46,593 bases of DNA, from positions 1 to 46,593 of the forward strand of contig JAFXDG010000088.1 in NCBI GenBank assembly GCA_017521285.1, read 5' to 3'. This stretch comes from Bacteroidaceae bacterium. Its GTDB lineage: Bacteria; Bacteroidota; Bacteroidia; Bacteroidales; Bacteroidaceae. The translations under genes were made by a program, and so were the position numbers. Each line of letters opens with the position of its first letter. Position 1 is the first letter of the stretch. The notes under the pieces were generated by a model. It was not told the origin of the DNA. It made no database searches and worked only from the letters and a program-made list of their open reading frames with translations. Positions 25,101 through 33,571 of this stretch are shown one piece after another.

Positions 25101-25827
25101 ATGGTCCATGGGCTGGAAAGTCTGTCAATGGGCGCGTATGCTGGATGGCGATCATGCACTGACCATCATCAAGAACCAACTGCGCCTGATGGATCCGAAT
25201 GCCACCATGTCCGATGCCGACGGTGGAACCTATGCCAATATGTTTGATGCCCACGCACCTTTTCAAATTGACGGAAACTTCGGATGTTGTGCCGGTATTG
25301 CCGAGATGCTGTTGCAGTCTCACGCAGGCTTCATGCACATCCTTCCTGCCCTTCCTGCCGCATGGGCCGAAGGCGAAGTCAAGGGATTGCGTTCACGCGG
25401 AGGTTTCGAGGTGACTCACCTGCAATGGAAGATGGGGAAGGTCGTTTCGCTGAAGGTGAAATCAACCGTCGGTGGTAATCTGCGCCTGCGTAGCAATACC
25501 CCCTTACAAATGGCAGATGGTAAACCCCTTACTGCTGCTTCAGGAGTGAATACAAATCCGTTGATGCAGGAATACCTGATGCCTCAACCTATCATTGTCA
25601 ACAAGTCAAAGATTCCTGCTACCAACTTGCCGACAAGTTATCTTTACGACATCCCGACCACTGCCGGAGAGGAGATAGAACTCATCGAGCAGGATGCCAA
25701 CAGCATCCATTTCATTCAGTCACCGGATGCCACTGCTTCCACTGCCTATACAGTGGATGGCAAGCCTGTCCACAACTCCTATAAAGGCGTTGCCATAACT
25801 AAAGGGCAGAAGTTCCTGAAGAGATAA
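22108..25827 (+). CDS. Secreted GH95 glycosidase (alpha-L-fucosidase/alpha-L-galactosidase family)
   Basis: A 1,239-residue exported enzyme. After a signal peptide come a beta-rich N-terminal domain (about 25-230), a bacterial Ig-like domain (about 232-332, LKEIIPADGDTNVIPTGKAVMLFNEGV), and the GH95 catalytic region (about 345-1130). By alignment with the family, the catalytic residues are N742 and N744 (SNINVEMNYW), the general acid E871 (PSNSPEN) and D1055 (QIDGNFG). The residue matching the fucosidase His (AfcA His419) is Thr740. That change is known from an alpha-L-galactosidase of the family, so L-galactose in plant polymers is a likely substrate. The C-terminus ends in a GVAITKGQKFLKR tail typical of secreted Bacteroidetes enzymes. 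Confidence 0.93.
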   Translation: MRKRKQLLAGALIAWLLCVMNAYAGQTAVAKWVFTTGYDAEKSGSTVVYTPNTLGWSQIANTKWSSTQPYFLPNECALEPELCKVTVHTSDGKWQVTSSGSNPNYLLRLNTASINKFTAPADYADGTKHDQYFEISMPTLSLNNIKLNFSIGDGSSSATKFGVVYSVDGGTTWTVLKDYTSGSHWNTYVDANYNLEADDKESLIIRLLIQSATKTSNYNLKYVNILAEDTQAPKLKEIIPADGDTNVIPTGKAVMLFNEGVKMKSGAVATLTNNTTKESQTIAPTVKVNKVSFAYSELDLTTSYTLSLPANSLTDLAGNVFTEAISTTFTTSDTRPVPPPVLDSKNRLWYHRPAAYWEEALPLGNGRLGAMVSGSVAKDTLQLNEDTFWGQSPNRNYNANAKSVLAQVQQLIFNKDYVAAQKLAIPNWMSQASHGAQYQAAGCVLIGFPGIRFDDEEAGQTDGARDVQGYVRSLDLSNATAVTTYVIDSVTYTRTVFTSFEDNVTIVRLEASEKEKLNFNVCFAAPNKTNMAKLGINKIAADGMIEASLIPAKTQSENVDNKLNCYTFIKVINEDGTQTNSSKQNVIQGGLVAGNTSAPTIEVSKATSATIVISSATNFVNYEDISADAEKKALAYITDYVNKGKDYDSTLADHVEKYQEQFNRVSLDLGANAIQEVKDTETRIKEFRSVGNDPGLVSNYFQFGRYLLISSSQPGTQPANLQGIWNPNARQYPAWDSKYTSNINVEMNYWPAEVTNLTECHKPFIEMVKEVAITGAETAEKMYGARGWTLHHNTDIWRTTGPVDNNAVGVWPTCNAWFCSHLWEKYLYSGDNTYLAEIYPVLKGCAQFFQDFLVKDPNTGYMVVCPSNSPENHPGLYSYTKEDGSKTNGALFGGVAMDNQMVYDVLKNTASAARILEVDADFADQLDLLKAQLTPYKIGKYGQVQEWQEDWDRENTSHRHLSHLWGAYPGNQVSPYTNPTIYQAVHKSLVGRGDAARGWSMGWKVCQWARMLDGDHALTIIKNQLRLMDPNATMSDADGGTYANMFDAHAPFQIDGNFGCCAGIAEMLLQSHAGFMHILPALPAAWAEGEVKGLRSRGGFEVTHLQWKMGKVVSLKVKSTVGGNLRLRSNTPLQMADGKPLTAASGVNTNPLMQEYLMPQPIIVNKSKIPATNLPTSYLYDIPTTAGEEIELIEQDANSIHFIQSPDATASTAYTVDGKPVHNSYKGVAITKGQKFLKR

Positions 25828-25850
25828 ATGGTAATATAATTCGTTGGAAA

Positions 25851-25895
25851 ACGGAACAGTTCCTGCACGAAGCACATCGGAATTGTTCCGTTTTT
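25851..25895 (+). terminator. Terminator of the GH95 gene
   Basis: Arms ACGGAACAGTTCC (25851-25863) and GGAATTGTTCCGT (25879-25891) pair with one mismatch and are followed by T5, 24 nt after the stop codon. Confidence 0.85.
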
Positions 25896-26094
25896 ATATT
25901 CAAAAGATTTTCATCTGTAATAAATATCTTTTGGTTAGTAAACAAAATGGGAGAAGAAGATTTTTAAACAACTATCCGTCTATCAACAAACAATGGAAGT
26001 TCCGTCGGAGAACCGCAAGACTCTGAAAGTACAGTGCGGCATTGCACAATCATTTTTCCCCTTTTTTTATTCCACCTATTGATTTTATTAATAG

Positions 26095-26165
26095 ATTTGC
26101 AGCACTTAATCTTGAATTATATGCGTGACCTTGAATTTCAAGAAAATGTTTTGATTACTTGAATA
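26095..26165 (+). pseudogene. Deletion scar of a second retropepsin-like protease gene
   Basis: The first 31 nt (26095-26125) match the promoter/start region of the intact gene at 28225-28255 at 30 of 31 positions, up to the ATGCG of its start. The next 41 nt (26125-26165) match the end of the same gene (29496-29536) at 32 of 41, and read VTLNFKKMF where the intact gene reads VTLNFKEMF. About 1.24 kb of interior is missing. This is what an internal deletion of a duplicated copy would leave. Confidence 0.75.
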
Positions 26166-26168
26166 CAA

Positions 26169-26218
26169 TTTTAAAGAAAAACAAGGGGGATACACCCGAA
26201 AAGGTACATCCCCCTTGT
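26169..26218 (-). terminator. Terminator of the blaI-blaR1 unit
   Basis: On the minus strand a perfect 11-bp stem ACAAGGGGGAT/ATCCCCCTTGT (26181-26191 and 26208-26218) is followed by TTTTTCTTTAAAA, 68 nt past the BlaR1 stop codon. Confidence 0.8.
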
Positions 26219-26285
26219 TATGAATCGTTTTTTCTTTCCAGCTTACTTGTTTATCTGTTGCTTGACTGAAAAGAACGTTTCCGTT

Positions 26286-27533
26286 CTATTTGGCTGTGCT
26301 TTGTACGTTCTCCCCATCTTCGTCTATCGTCAGAATCAGCACACCGTCCTTGTCCTTGTAGTTGTATTCGGCAGTACCTTGAGGATTCTTCAAAATGCTG
26401 AATTTTGCCTTCTTGAGCAGTTCGTCGTGGTTGAGCAAATCGTCATTTGTAGCCTGACGGCCGTTGATAAACACATTGTGGTAGGTGAACCTCATGTCTT
26501 TGAATGGACCGGTTGTTACCTTTTTCACGCGTGAGAAGCCGATGATGCGTCCGTACTGGTCTATCTCTGGCCAAAGGGTTATCAAACTTCTGATCACCAC
26601 TTCTGGACGGCGAGTGCTGTCAGACGGAACGATTTGTTGTTCCAAACTGTTGATGTTTTTTTCAATTGCGGTAGTGCCTTCGGGTGTAGCGAAGGCGTTG
26701 ATGGCCAGTGCCATGGCTGGGATGGCACATAGACTCTTGAGCATGAGCCATCGGTTTGATTTCTTTTTGTACATCATTGTAATTCGTTTTTTTAGTGAGC
26801 CGTGATTGAGGTTGTTGGTGAAAGGCTGCAGTCGATTCCCTACCACCTTAGTCACGAGAATTTGTTGATATGATTTTGCATCGATGCCTTGGTTGATTAC
26901 TGCTTGGTCGGCCTCATACTCATGCACTGATTTGAGGTCGCGTCCGACAAACCAGATGAATAGGTTGAACCACTGAATGATTTTCACCACCTGTAACAGC
27001 AGTATGTCGTATGTGTGCCCGAGTCGTATGTGCTCCTGTTCGTGCGACAGAATGTATTGGCTGTGTTGTTCATAGTCTTTCACGCTCATAACGATATAGC
27101 GGAAGATGCTGAATGGAGGAAACTCGCAGTTGTGCAATATGACGGTGTTCCCTTGGCTGTCGGTGTGGCGCAGTCCACCGCTCATGAAACGGACGAGCGA
27201 GATGATTTGCGCGATAGTGATGATGGTCATAACCGCCACTCCTACCAGGTAGATCCATGTGAGCAAGTCCATCCATGTGGGTATGTTGCCCTCAGCCGGA
27301 GCGAGTACTGTGGCTGGTGTCTCCTCAATGAGTGTCTGCACCATGTGGAACTCCTCACTTATCAGTGACGGGTTGTCGGTTGTGATGTGGAATAGAGGAG
27401 TGATGAGCGACACGAACATGATGCTCACCAACATTATGCGGTTGAACCTGTGGAACGTCTCTTTGCTGAGGAAAAGGAAGAAACAGCTGTAGAGCAATGC
27501 CAGTGTTATGGCTGATTTGATGATGAAAAGCAT
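26286..27533 (-). CDS. BlaR1-like M56-family membrane metallopeptidase
   Basis: A 415-residue membrane protein with four predicted helices in its first half and the M56 zinc-protease motif HEQEH at 164-168, followed by HEYEADQAV. BlaR1/MecR1 proteins sense an external signal and cleave, or cause cleavage of, a cognate BlaI repressor. The C-terminal domain here is about 130 residues and is not the penicillin-binding sensor of staphylococcal BlaR1, so its signal need not be a beta-lactam. A hydrophobic stretch near residue 270-285 could be the last membrane span. Its ATG follows the blaI stop by 9 nt, so the pair is one operon. Confidence 0.88.
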   Translation of the reverse strand: MLFIIKSAITLALLYSCFFLFLSKETFHRFNRIMLVSIMFVSLITPLFHITTDNPSLISEEFHMVQTLIEETPATVLAPAEGNIPTWMDLLTWIYLVGVAVMTIITIAQIISLVRFMSGGLRHTDSQGNTVILHNCEFPPFSIFRYIVMSVKDYEQHSQYILSHEQEHIRLGHTYDILLLQVVKIIQWFNLFIWFVGRDLKSVHEYEADQAVINQGIDAKSYQQILVTKVVGNRLQPFTNNLNHGSLKKRITMMYKKKSNRWLMLKSLCAIPAMALAINAFATPEGTTAIEKNINSLEQQIVPSDSTRRPEVVIRSLITLWPEIDQYGRIIGFSRVKKVTTGPFKDMRFTYHNVFINGRQATNDDLLNHDELLKKAKFSILKNPQGTAEYNYKDKDGVLILTIDEDGENVQSTAK

Positions 27534-27542
27534 AGCGGTGTG

Positions 27543-27941
27543 TTAATTTTTTACGGCGTTGGACTTGATTATTTCTATTATCTCATTGAGGTCTTCTTCC
27601 AACACCTCTTCTTGCTTGACAAAAAATGAGAGCATTGACTTGAACGAGTTTCCGAAGAAGGAACTCTTCATTTCCTTCATCACACGGTTGGTGTATTCGT
27701 CTCTTGTCATCAGTGGAGAGAACACAAGTGTCTTTCCGCCTCCTTCCTGTTTTCTGGAGCCGATAAATTTTTTGTTGACAAGAATTTTCAAAAATGTTGC
27801 GATGGTGGAATATGCAGGTTTGGGTTCGGGATAATGTTCTATTATCTCGTGGGTAGTCATACCCATACCGCTATCCCATAAGATGCTCATGATTTCCATT
27901 TCAGCTCTTGTCAGTTGGCGTTCTTCCTTGTTATGTTTCAT
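27543..27941 (-). CDS. BlaI/MecI/CopY-family repressor
   Basis: A 132-residue winged-helix repressor: LTRAEMEIMSILWDSGMGMTTHEIIEHYPEPKPAYSTIATFLKILVNKKFIG is the family's DNA-binding domain with its recognition helix at AYSTIATFLKIL, and the C-terminal third forms the dimerisation helix. It is expected to bind paired dyads in its own promoter and to be inactivated by the adjacent BlaR1-like protease. Two near-identical palindromes directly upstream (27946-27961 and 27977-27992) are the likely operators. No target gene other than blaI-blaR1 is evident, unless the divergent protease gene at 28251 is controlled too. Confidence 0.92.
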   Translation of the reverse strand: MKHNKEERQLTRAEMEIMSILWDSGMGMTTHEIIEHYPEPKPAYSTIATFLKILVNKKFIGSRKQEGGGKTLVFSPLMTRDEYTNRVMKEMKSSFFGNSFKSMLSFFVKQEEVLEEDLNEIIEIIKSNAVKN

Positions 27942-27945
27942 GATT

Positions 27946-27961
27946 ATCTAATTATTTAGAT
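27946..27961. promoter_or_regulatory. Probable BlaI operator 1
   Basis: ATCTAATTATTTAGAT, a near-perfect palindrome 4 bp upstream of the blaI start codon. It differs from operator 2 at one position. Confidence 0.65.
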
Positions 27962-27976
27962 TTGCGGGGCAAAATA

Positions 27977-27992
27977 ATCTAATAATTTAGAT
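27977..27992. promoter_or_regulatory. Probable BlaI operator 2
   Basis: ATCTAATAATTTAGAT, centred 31 bp (about three helical turns) from operator 1. The minus-strand sequence between the two dyads contains a TTATTTTG promoter-like box, so occupancy would block blaI transcription. Confidence 0.65.
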
Positions 27993-28250
27993 ATACGCAA
28001 ACGAATGGATGAAAAAAACGCACATCAAAGCAAAAGTTTAACCTTTATTGTTAGATATGCGTTTCTGATTATTAGATATTAAGAGATGTGTAGATGCCAC
28101 TAAGTCCCTATACATTTTCATCCTGCTACTTATCGTAGATCTTTCGTTTCATATTCGCACCAAATCGAGATTATTGGCAAATATTTCTCCTCTTTTTCAT
28201 CTTACTTATTCAAATTATTGATATATTTGCAACACTTAATCTTGAATTAT

Positions 28251-29537
28251 ATGCGCAAAATTATTATTGTATTAGCTCTCTTCCTCAGCCTATTTGCAGG
28301 CCATGCACAAAATGCAGACATGAGAATATACGAACTGGTAAACTCTTCCAATTGGTTCACTTTGGCAAAAGAATATCCACAATTGAAAGACTCTATTCAA
28401 TATGATTTTGTCAGACTGATGGCAGAAGCAATGATTGCACAGAATTTCAATCGGGAGGACGAAGCCACAGAAACGTTTCGCACGTTGATAAATTCACACC
28501 AACAACAAATAGGAAGTAACGCCGCTCTGAGCCTTACAGAGATAATATTAGGCAATTATGAACGCTCAGGCATGTATGAATTGGCGGCAGAAAAAGCCTA
28601 CAACCTGATTGAACAAATAAAAAGCTCTGGCGCACCTGTTGACTATTCCAACCTGATTGAAATACACAAAAGGAATAAAGCCCTGTCCAAATATGATTCC
28701 ACAATGATAATTTGTAACAATACGAAAGATATGGCTATTCCTTTTACGATGGAAAAGACAGATACACTATTGTTCGGCAATCAGAATCCAGTTCCGAACA
28801 GGTATTATATTCCTGTGACAATTCACGGTACTACGCATCAATTCATGTTCGATACAGGAGCAACCATAACATATCTGTCAAAAAGATTTGCAGATCTTGT
28901 CGGTGTAGAATACATTGGGTACAGTTACCCAAACGGAGACTTAGGCTATTTGGACAGTTTAGAACTGGGTGACATTACTTTCAAGAATGTAATAGTCCTG
29001 GTAAATAATGGAACACCTCTCGATAGCGTATGTACAATAGACGCAGTTTTAGGAATGAACCTTGTACGGAGATTGAATGAATTGCGGATAGACAATAAGA
29101 ATAACCAACTAATATTTCCTGCCAAACAGTCAAAAATGCCGGAATATGCACCAAACATCGTCAGAGATGCCAGTCAACTCCTGTTTGTGGAAGCTACAGA
29201 TACAAAAGGACAGTTGACCGTACTTCTCGATAGCGGAGCGGAAACAGGATTTTCTTATCACTATTTCACCAAGCATCGCAACGAACTGAGCCAACTTCGC
29301 GGTACCAAAGAAATTGTCGGAGGAACGGTCGATGGTTTCCATTCTACGATGGCACTACATGTTCCATCTGTAAAGTTTTCCGTTTGCAATCAAGAATTGG
29401 AAATGAAAGATGTGTACGTTCCCTATATGAAAGGTAGCAGCACTGACTGGCACGATATAGCCCTCGGTATAGACTTCTTCAGACGATATGACTATGTAAC
29501 CCTGAATTTCAAGGAAATGTTTATGGTGATTGAATAA
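28251..29537 (+). CDS. Retropepsin-like aspartic protease, secreted
   Basis: A 428-residue exported protein starting at the ATG at 28251 with a signal peptide (MRKIIIVLALFLSLFAGHAQ). A helical, TPR-like N-terminal half (about 20-170) is followed by two retropepsin-type lobes on one chain: FMFDTGATITYLS (catalytic Asp201) and VLLDSGAETGFSY (Asp327). Two lobes in one polypeptide give a pseudo-dimeric active site without needing a homodimer. Substrates are unknown. A TATATTTG promoter box lies at 28222-28229, and a degraded copy of this gene lies 2.1 kb upstream. A terminator follows. Confidence 0.82.
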   Translation: MRKIIIVLALFLSLFAGHAQNADMRIYELVNSSNWFTLAKEYPQLKDSIQYDFVRLMAEAMIAQNFNREDEATETFRTLINSHQQQIGSNAALSLTEIILGNYERSGMYELAAEKAYNLIEQIKSSGAPVDYSNLIEIHKRNKALSKYDSTMIICNNTKDMAIPFTMEKTDTLLFGNQNPVPNRYYIPVTIHGTTHQFMFDTGATITYLSKRFADLVGVEYIGYSYPNGDLGYLDSLELGDITFKNVIVLVNNGTPLDSVCTIDAVLGMNLVRRLNELRIDNKNNQLIFPAKQSKMPEYAPNIVRDASQLLFVEATDTKGQLTVLLDSGAETGFSYHYFTKHRNELSQLRGTKEIVGGTVDGFHSTMALHVPSVKFSVCNQELEMKDVYVPYMKGSSTDWHDIALGIDFFRRYDYVTLNFKEMFMVIE

Positions 29538-29577
29538 GAATTGCCTTGAACCTCCTCCGCAAGTGCTAAAAAAAATG

Positions 29578-29628
29578 AGTTACGGAGGAGTAAAAAGAGA
29601 AAATGCCCTTCCGTAACTCTTTTTTTTA
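29578..29628 (+). terminator. Terminator of the protease gene
   Basis: Perfect arms GAGTTACGGA (29578-29587) and TCCGTAACTC (29610-29619) are followed by a run of T. The T-run leads straight into the next gene's TACCTTTG box (29629-29636), so terminator and promoter abut. Confidence 0.85.
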
Positions 29629-29636
29629 TACCTTTG
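29629..29636 (+). promoter_or_regulatory. -7 box of the ATPase-SNF2 unit
   Basis: TACCTTTG, 25 bp before the ATG at 29661. No good -33 TTTG is found at 19-21 bp. Confidence 0.5.
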
Positions 29637-29660
29637 CGGAGTAATTTAAAGCGTTTCGAC

Positions 29661-31085
29661 ATGAAAGCAGAGATTATAGGAAGAGAAAAAGAGCAGGATG
29701 TACTGAAAAGTTGTTTCGAATCAGAAAGAGCCGAGCTGATTGCAGTTTACGGTCGCCGCCGTGTGGGAAAGACATTCCTTGTGAAAAACTTTTTCAGAGA
29801 AAAGTTTGATTTCTATATCACCGGCATCTATCAGGGAAGTAAAAAGGAACAACTGCAATTCTTCAATAGGCAACTATGCGCCTATTCCGGTATGCCCTAT
29901 CCGTATGTTGACAATTGGTTTGACGCATTCGAACAGTTGAAGCATTACATTTCGGGACTGAAGAAGAACCGTGTCGTCATCTTCATCGATGAACTGCCTT
30001 GGTTGGACACTCCACGCTCACGCTTCACCAAAGCCTTGGAACTGTTCTGGAACAGTTGGGCTGCCGACCAACCCGCTGTCAAAATGGTTGTCTGCGGTTC
30101 GGCCACCACATGGATGATGTCGCACCTGTTGGGCAATAAAGGAGGATTGCACAACCGGGTCACCCGACGCATCAAACTTTCGCCCTTCACTCTTGCAGAA
30201 GTGGAATCTTATCTGAAATCGCAAGGCATCGTATGGAACCGTTACCAGATAACCGAAGCCTACATGATACTGGGCGGTACGCCCTATTACTTACAAATGT
30301 TGCAAAAAGGAATGAGCCTCTCGCAGAACATCGACTACTTGTTTTTCTCCGAGAATGCAGAACTGAAGGAGGAATACGGTTTCCTGTTCAAGTCACTCTT
30401 CAACGACTCTGCCATCTACCGCTCTACGGTGGAGTTGCTCAGCCGAAAGGCTAAAGGAATGACGCGCATGGAGATAGTGCAATCGCTCAAACTTTCGGAG
30501 GGAGGAGCCATCTCGGAAGTGTTAGAGAACCTCTGCAACTGTGATTTCATCCGCAAATACTCTGCATTCGGAAAGAAAGAGCGTGATGTACTTTACCAGC
30601 TCACCGACCTGTTCACTCTCTTTTACTTGCGCTTTGTGAAAAACAGCAACAGGCGCGACGAACACTTGTGGAGTAACATGATAGACTCTGTCGAACGCCG
30701 GACATGGAGCGGCTATTCCTTCGAGCAAGTGTGCCTGCACCACATTCCCCAAATCAAACAACGACTTGGCATCAGCGGCATACAGAGCGATGTCTGCTCG
30801 TGGAATACACCAGCTACTGAAGAGCATAAGAGCGGACAAATAGACCTGTTGATTGACCGTCGCGACCAAATCATCAATCTGTGTGAAATGAAGTATTCTA
30901 CCCAAGAATACGAAATCACCAAACGGTATAATGACGAGTTGCAGGAGCGCAAAGAACTTTTCCGTTCAAAGACAAAGACCCGCAAAGCCCTTCACCTGAC
31001 TTTGGTTACCACTTACGGAGTGAAAAACAATGCCTATTTCGGCATGATTCAAAGTGAAGTGACAATGGATGACTTGTTCAAATAG
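29661..31085 (+). CDS. ATPase with C-terminal DUF234-type nuclease-like domain
   Basis: A 474-residue protein of the archaeal/bacterial ATPase family with DUF234. Walker A is AVYGRRRVGKT (near residue 29-39), Walker B VVIFIDELPW (near 105-114), and sensor VVCGSATTWMM follows. A winged-helix segment lies in the middle, and the C-terminus contains GQIDLLIDRRDQIINLCEMKYS (about 392-413), which has the D...ExK spacing of PD-(D/E)xK nuclease folds. The cellular role of the family is unknown; links with mobile DNA or defence are suspected. The ATG at 29661 follows a TACCTTTG box. SNF2 follows after 35 nt, probably in one transcript. Confidence 0.85.
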   Translation: MKAEIIGREKEQDVLKSCFESERAELIAVYGRRRVGKTFLVKNFFREKFDFYITGIYQGSKKEQLQFFNRQLCAYSGMPYPYVDNWFDAFEQLKHYISGLKKNRVVIFIDELPWLDTPRSRFTKALELFWNSWAADQPAVKMVVCGSATTWMMSHLLGNKGGLHNRVTRRIKLSPFTLAEVESYLKSQGIVWNRYQITEAYMILGGTPYYLQMLQKGMSLSQNIDYLFFSENAELKEEYGFLFKSLFNDSAIYRSTVELLSRKAKGMTRMEIVQSLKLSEGGAISEVLENLCNCDFIRKYSAFGKKERDVLYQLTDLFTLFYLRFVKNSNRRDEHLWSNMIDSVERRTWSGYSFEQVCLHHIPQIKQRLGISGIQSDVCSWNTPATEEHKSGQIDLLIDRRDQIINLCEMKYSTQEYEITKRYNDELQERKELFRSKTKTRKALHLTLVTTYGVKNNAYFGMIQSEVTMDDLFK

Positions 31086-31120
31086 AATGTAATTTATTGA
31101 TATTATCATTTAAACATATC

Positions 31121-33571
31121 ATGAGAAAAAGTAAGACAAACACGCATAAAAGTCCAAAGAGTACATCACCCAAAGTTTCTTATCATTACAAGCCGGAGAA
31201 CATGACGCTGGAGCAGTGGCAAGTAGCTCTGCGCCAACAAGTCGCAGCTAAAGAATCGTTCAACATTTCGGAAGACACAATCACTGACTCTCCAGGATAC
31301 TATACGGTAGGGAATTATGTGACCAAGAAGGAATATCGGGTGGTTTTCCGTGGCGAGGAGAGTCCGTGGAACTATTGTTCATGCATGGACTTCAAAACCA
31401 GCCGATTGGGTACTTGCAAGCATATCGAGGCCGTAAAACTCTGGATAACTGAACATCACAAGCGTGTGCACCGCGAACGCCCGCCTTATACGTCCATGTA
31501 TCTTTCCTATAAAGGGGAGCGCAAGGTGTGTCTGCGCATAGGCACTGACCATGAAGAGGAGTTCCGCAAACTGGCCTCTTCCTACTTTACGCCCAATGGG
31601 GTGATGAGACCCGAGGCTCTGAACCATATCACAGAATTTCTGAGTGCAGCTATCCGTATTGACAACTCTTTCCGTTGGTATTCTGATGCCTTCAATTTTA
31701 TAGTTGAACAAAAGGAACGTAAGCATCGTGAACGCATCATGAGTGAACCATCCCAAGCAGGGTTGGACAACCTGTTGCGTGTTCCGCTCTATCCTTACCA
31801 GAAAGAGGGCATCCGTTTTGCTTTCCAAGCTGGAAAAGCCATCATTGCTGACGAAATGGGCTTGGGCAAGACCATACAAGCCATCGGTACGGCCGAATTG
31901 ATGAAAAAGTATAAGCTGATAAGTTCGGCATTAATTCTTTGTCCTACCTCATTAAAATACCAATGGAAGAAGGAAATAGAAAAATTCACCCACTCAACGG
32001 CTATCGTGATAGAGGGTAACCATCTGACAAGAAAGAAACTCTACGACTCGGAGGAATTCTATAAGATAGTGTCGTACAACAGCATGAGCAACGACGTGAA
32101 GATTTTGGGTTCGCTGCATACCGACTTCCTGATTATGGACGAGGTACAACGATTAAAAAATTGGAAAACTCAGATTTCACAATCGGCCCGCCGCATCGAG
32201 GCCGACTATGCAGTGGTATTATCGGGAACTCCCTTGGAAAACAAATTAGAGGAGCTGTATTCGGTGACACAATTTGTGAATCAATATTGCTTGGGACCGT
32301 ACTATCGGTTCATGAACGAAACGGTAGTTACCAACGAGACAGGAAAGGTGGTTGGCTACAAGAACCTGAACGAAGTGGGCAAGCGATTGAGTGCTGTCCT
32401 TATCCGCAGACGGAAACAGGATGTAGCCTTGCAGCTCCCTGAACGTCAGGACAAGATTCTGTTCGTCCCAATGACCAAGGAACAGCGCGAAATGCACGAC
32501 GAGTACCAACATCAGGTAAGTATGTTGGTGTATAAATGGACCCGCCACCGTTTCCTCAGCGAAAAAGACCGTAAACGCCTGCTACTCTTCCTAAGCCAGA
32601 TGCGCATGGTGTGCGACAGCACTTACATCCTCGACCAAAAGAGCCGCTTCGACACCAAGATAGAGGAGACCGTGAACATACTCAGCAGTGTGTTTGAGAG
32701 CGGTGACGAGAAGGTTGTCATCTTCAGCCAATGGGAGCGCATGGCCCGCTTGATAGCCGCAGAACTGGACAAAATGGGCATACGCTACGAATTTCTACAT
32801 GGAGGAGTTCCTTCCGAAAAGCGGAAGAACCTGATGGAAAATTTTACCACAAACCCTGAAAGCCGCGTGTTTATTTCTACAGATGCAGGAAGCACTGGAT
32901 TGAACCTACAAGCAGCCTCAATCCTTATCAATCTGGATCTTCCATGGAATCCTGCCGTTTTGGAACAACGTATTGCCCGCATCTATCGTCTCGGGCAACA
33001 GCGCAACATTCAGGTAATCAATATGGTAGCCAGTCAGACCATTGAGGAACGGATGCTCAGTACACTGAACTTCAAGTCCTCTCTCTTTGAGGGAATCCTA
33101 GACAACGGTGCCGACTCCATCCTTTTGGAAGACAGCAAGCTGGACAAGATTATGGAATCTATCAAAAATGTAGTGGAACCTGACGAAGAAGAAAACAACG
33201 CCGTATCAGATATCTCCGCAAAAGAGACGGAGGAGGTGGTAAAACCCTCAGAGGATTCCTCTCCCACCCCACAAATCGAACCTGCATTGCAAGATCCCAC
33301 GCTGCCGTTCGAAGAGGATGTCCCGACGGAAAAGGGGGCAGCTGCAACTCCGCCTCACGAGCCATCCACTCCGCAAGAACTTCTCCAGCAAGGCTTCTCT
33401 TTCTTCAGCGGATTGGCCAAGACACTGCAATCGCCCGAAGCCACCAAACAATTGGTAGATTCTATCGTGAAAATTGACGAAAAGACAGGAGAGACATCAC
33501 TGCACATCCCCATCCCCAACAAAGAAACCGTAGCAAATGTATTGGGAACGCTTGGCAAACTGTTTGGCTGA
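31121..33571 (+). CDS. SNF2-family DNA helicase/translocase with SWIM zinc finger
   Basis: An 816-residue protein. A SWIM-type zinc finger (CSC...CKH, about residues 86-100) precedes the SNF2 ATPase: Walker A IIADEMGLGKTIQAIG (near 240-255), the Walker B box LIMDEVQRLKNWK (DEVQ, near 336), VLSGTPLENKLEEL, and helicase C motifs FLHGGVPSEKRKN and STDAGSTGLNLQAASILINLDLPWNPAVLEQRIARIYRLGQ. The last 100 residues are acidic and Pro-rich, then a conserved-looking FSFFSGLAKTLQSPEATKQLVDSIV tail. Such proteins remodel DNA-protein complexes; this one's partner is unknown. I use the ATG at 31121. Confidence 0.93.
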   Translation: MRKSKTNTHKSPKSTSPKVSYHYKPENMTLEQWQVALRQQVAAKESFNISEDTITDSPGYYTVGNYVTKKEYRVVFRGEESPWNYCSCMDFKTSRLGTCKHIEAVKLWITEHHKRVHRERPPYTSMYLSYKGERKVCLRIGTDHEEEFRKLASSYFTPNGVMRPEALNHITEFLSAAIRIDNSFRWYSDAFNFIVEQKERKHRERIMSEPSQAGLDNLLRVPLYPYQKEGIRFAFQAGKAIIADEMGLGKTIQAIGTAELMKKYKLISSALILCPTSLKYQWKKEIEKFTHSTAIVIEGNHLTRKKLYDSEEFYKIVSYNSMSNDVKILGSLHTDFLIMDEVQRLKNWKTQISQSARRIEADYAVVLSGTPLENKLEELYSVTQFVNQYCLGPYYRFMNETVVTNETGKVVGYKNLNEVGKRLSAVLIRRRKQDVALQLPERQDKILFVPMTKEQREMHDEYQHQVSMLVYKWTRHRFLSEKDRKRLLLFLSQMRMVCDSTYILDQKSRFDTKIEETVNILSSVFESGDEKVVIFSQWERMARLIAAELDKMGIRYEFLHGGVPSEKRKNLMENFTTNPESRVFISTDAGSTGLNLQAASILINLDLPWNPAVLEQRIARIYRLGQQRNIQVINMVASQTIEERMLSTLNFKSSLFEGILDNGADSILLEDSKLDKIMESIKNVVEPDEEENNAVSDISAKETEEVVKPSEDSSPTPQIEPALQDPTLPFEEDVPTEKGAAATPPHEPSTPQELLQQGFSFFSGLAKTLQSPEATKQLVDSIVKIDEKTGETSLHIPIPNKETVANVLGTLGKLFG

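Larger units (their letters stand above)
25828..26285. other. Intergenic stretch after the GH95 gene
   Basis: It contains two terminators (25851-25895 and 26169-26218) and, between them, the deletion scar of a protease gene (about 26095-26165). Nothing else is recognisable in the AT-rich remainder. Confidence 0.6.
27942..28250. other. Divergent regulatory region between blaI and the protease gene
   Basis: It holds the two BlaI-type dyads, further TTAGAT half-sites around 28054-28079, and the TATATTTG -7 box of the protease gene (28222-28229). No gene is present. Confidence 0.6.
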
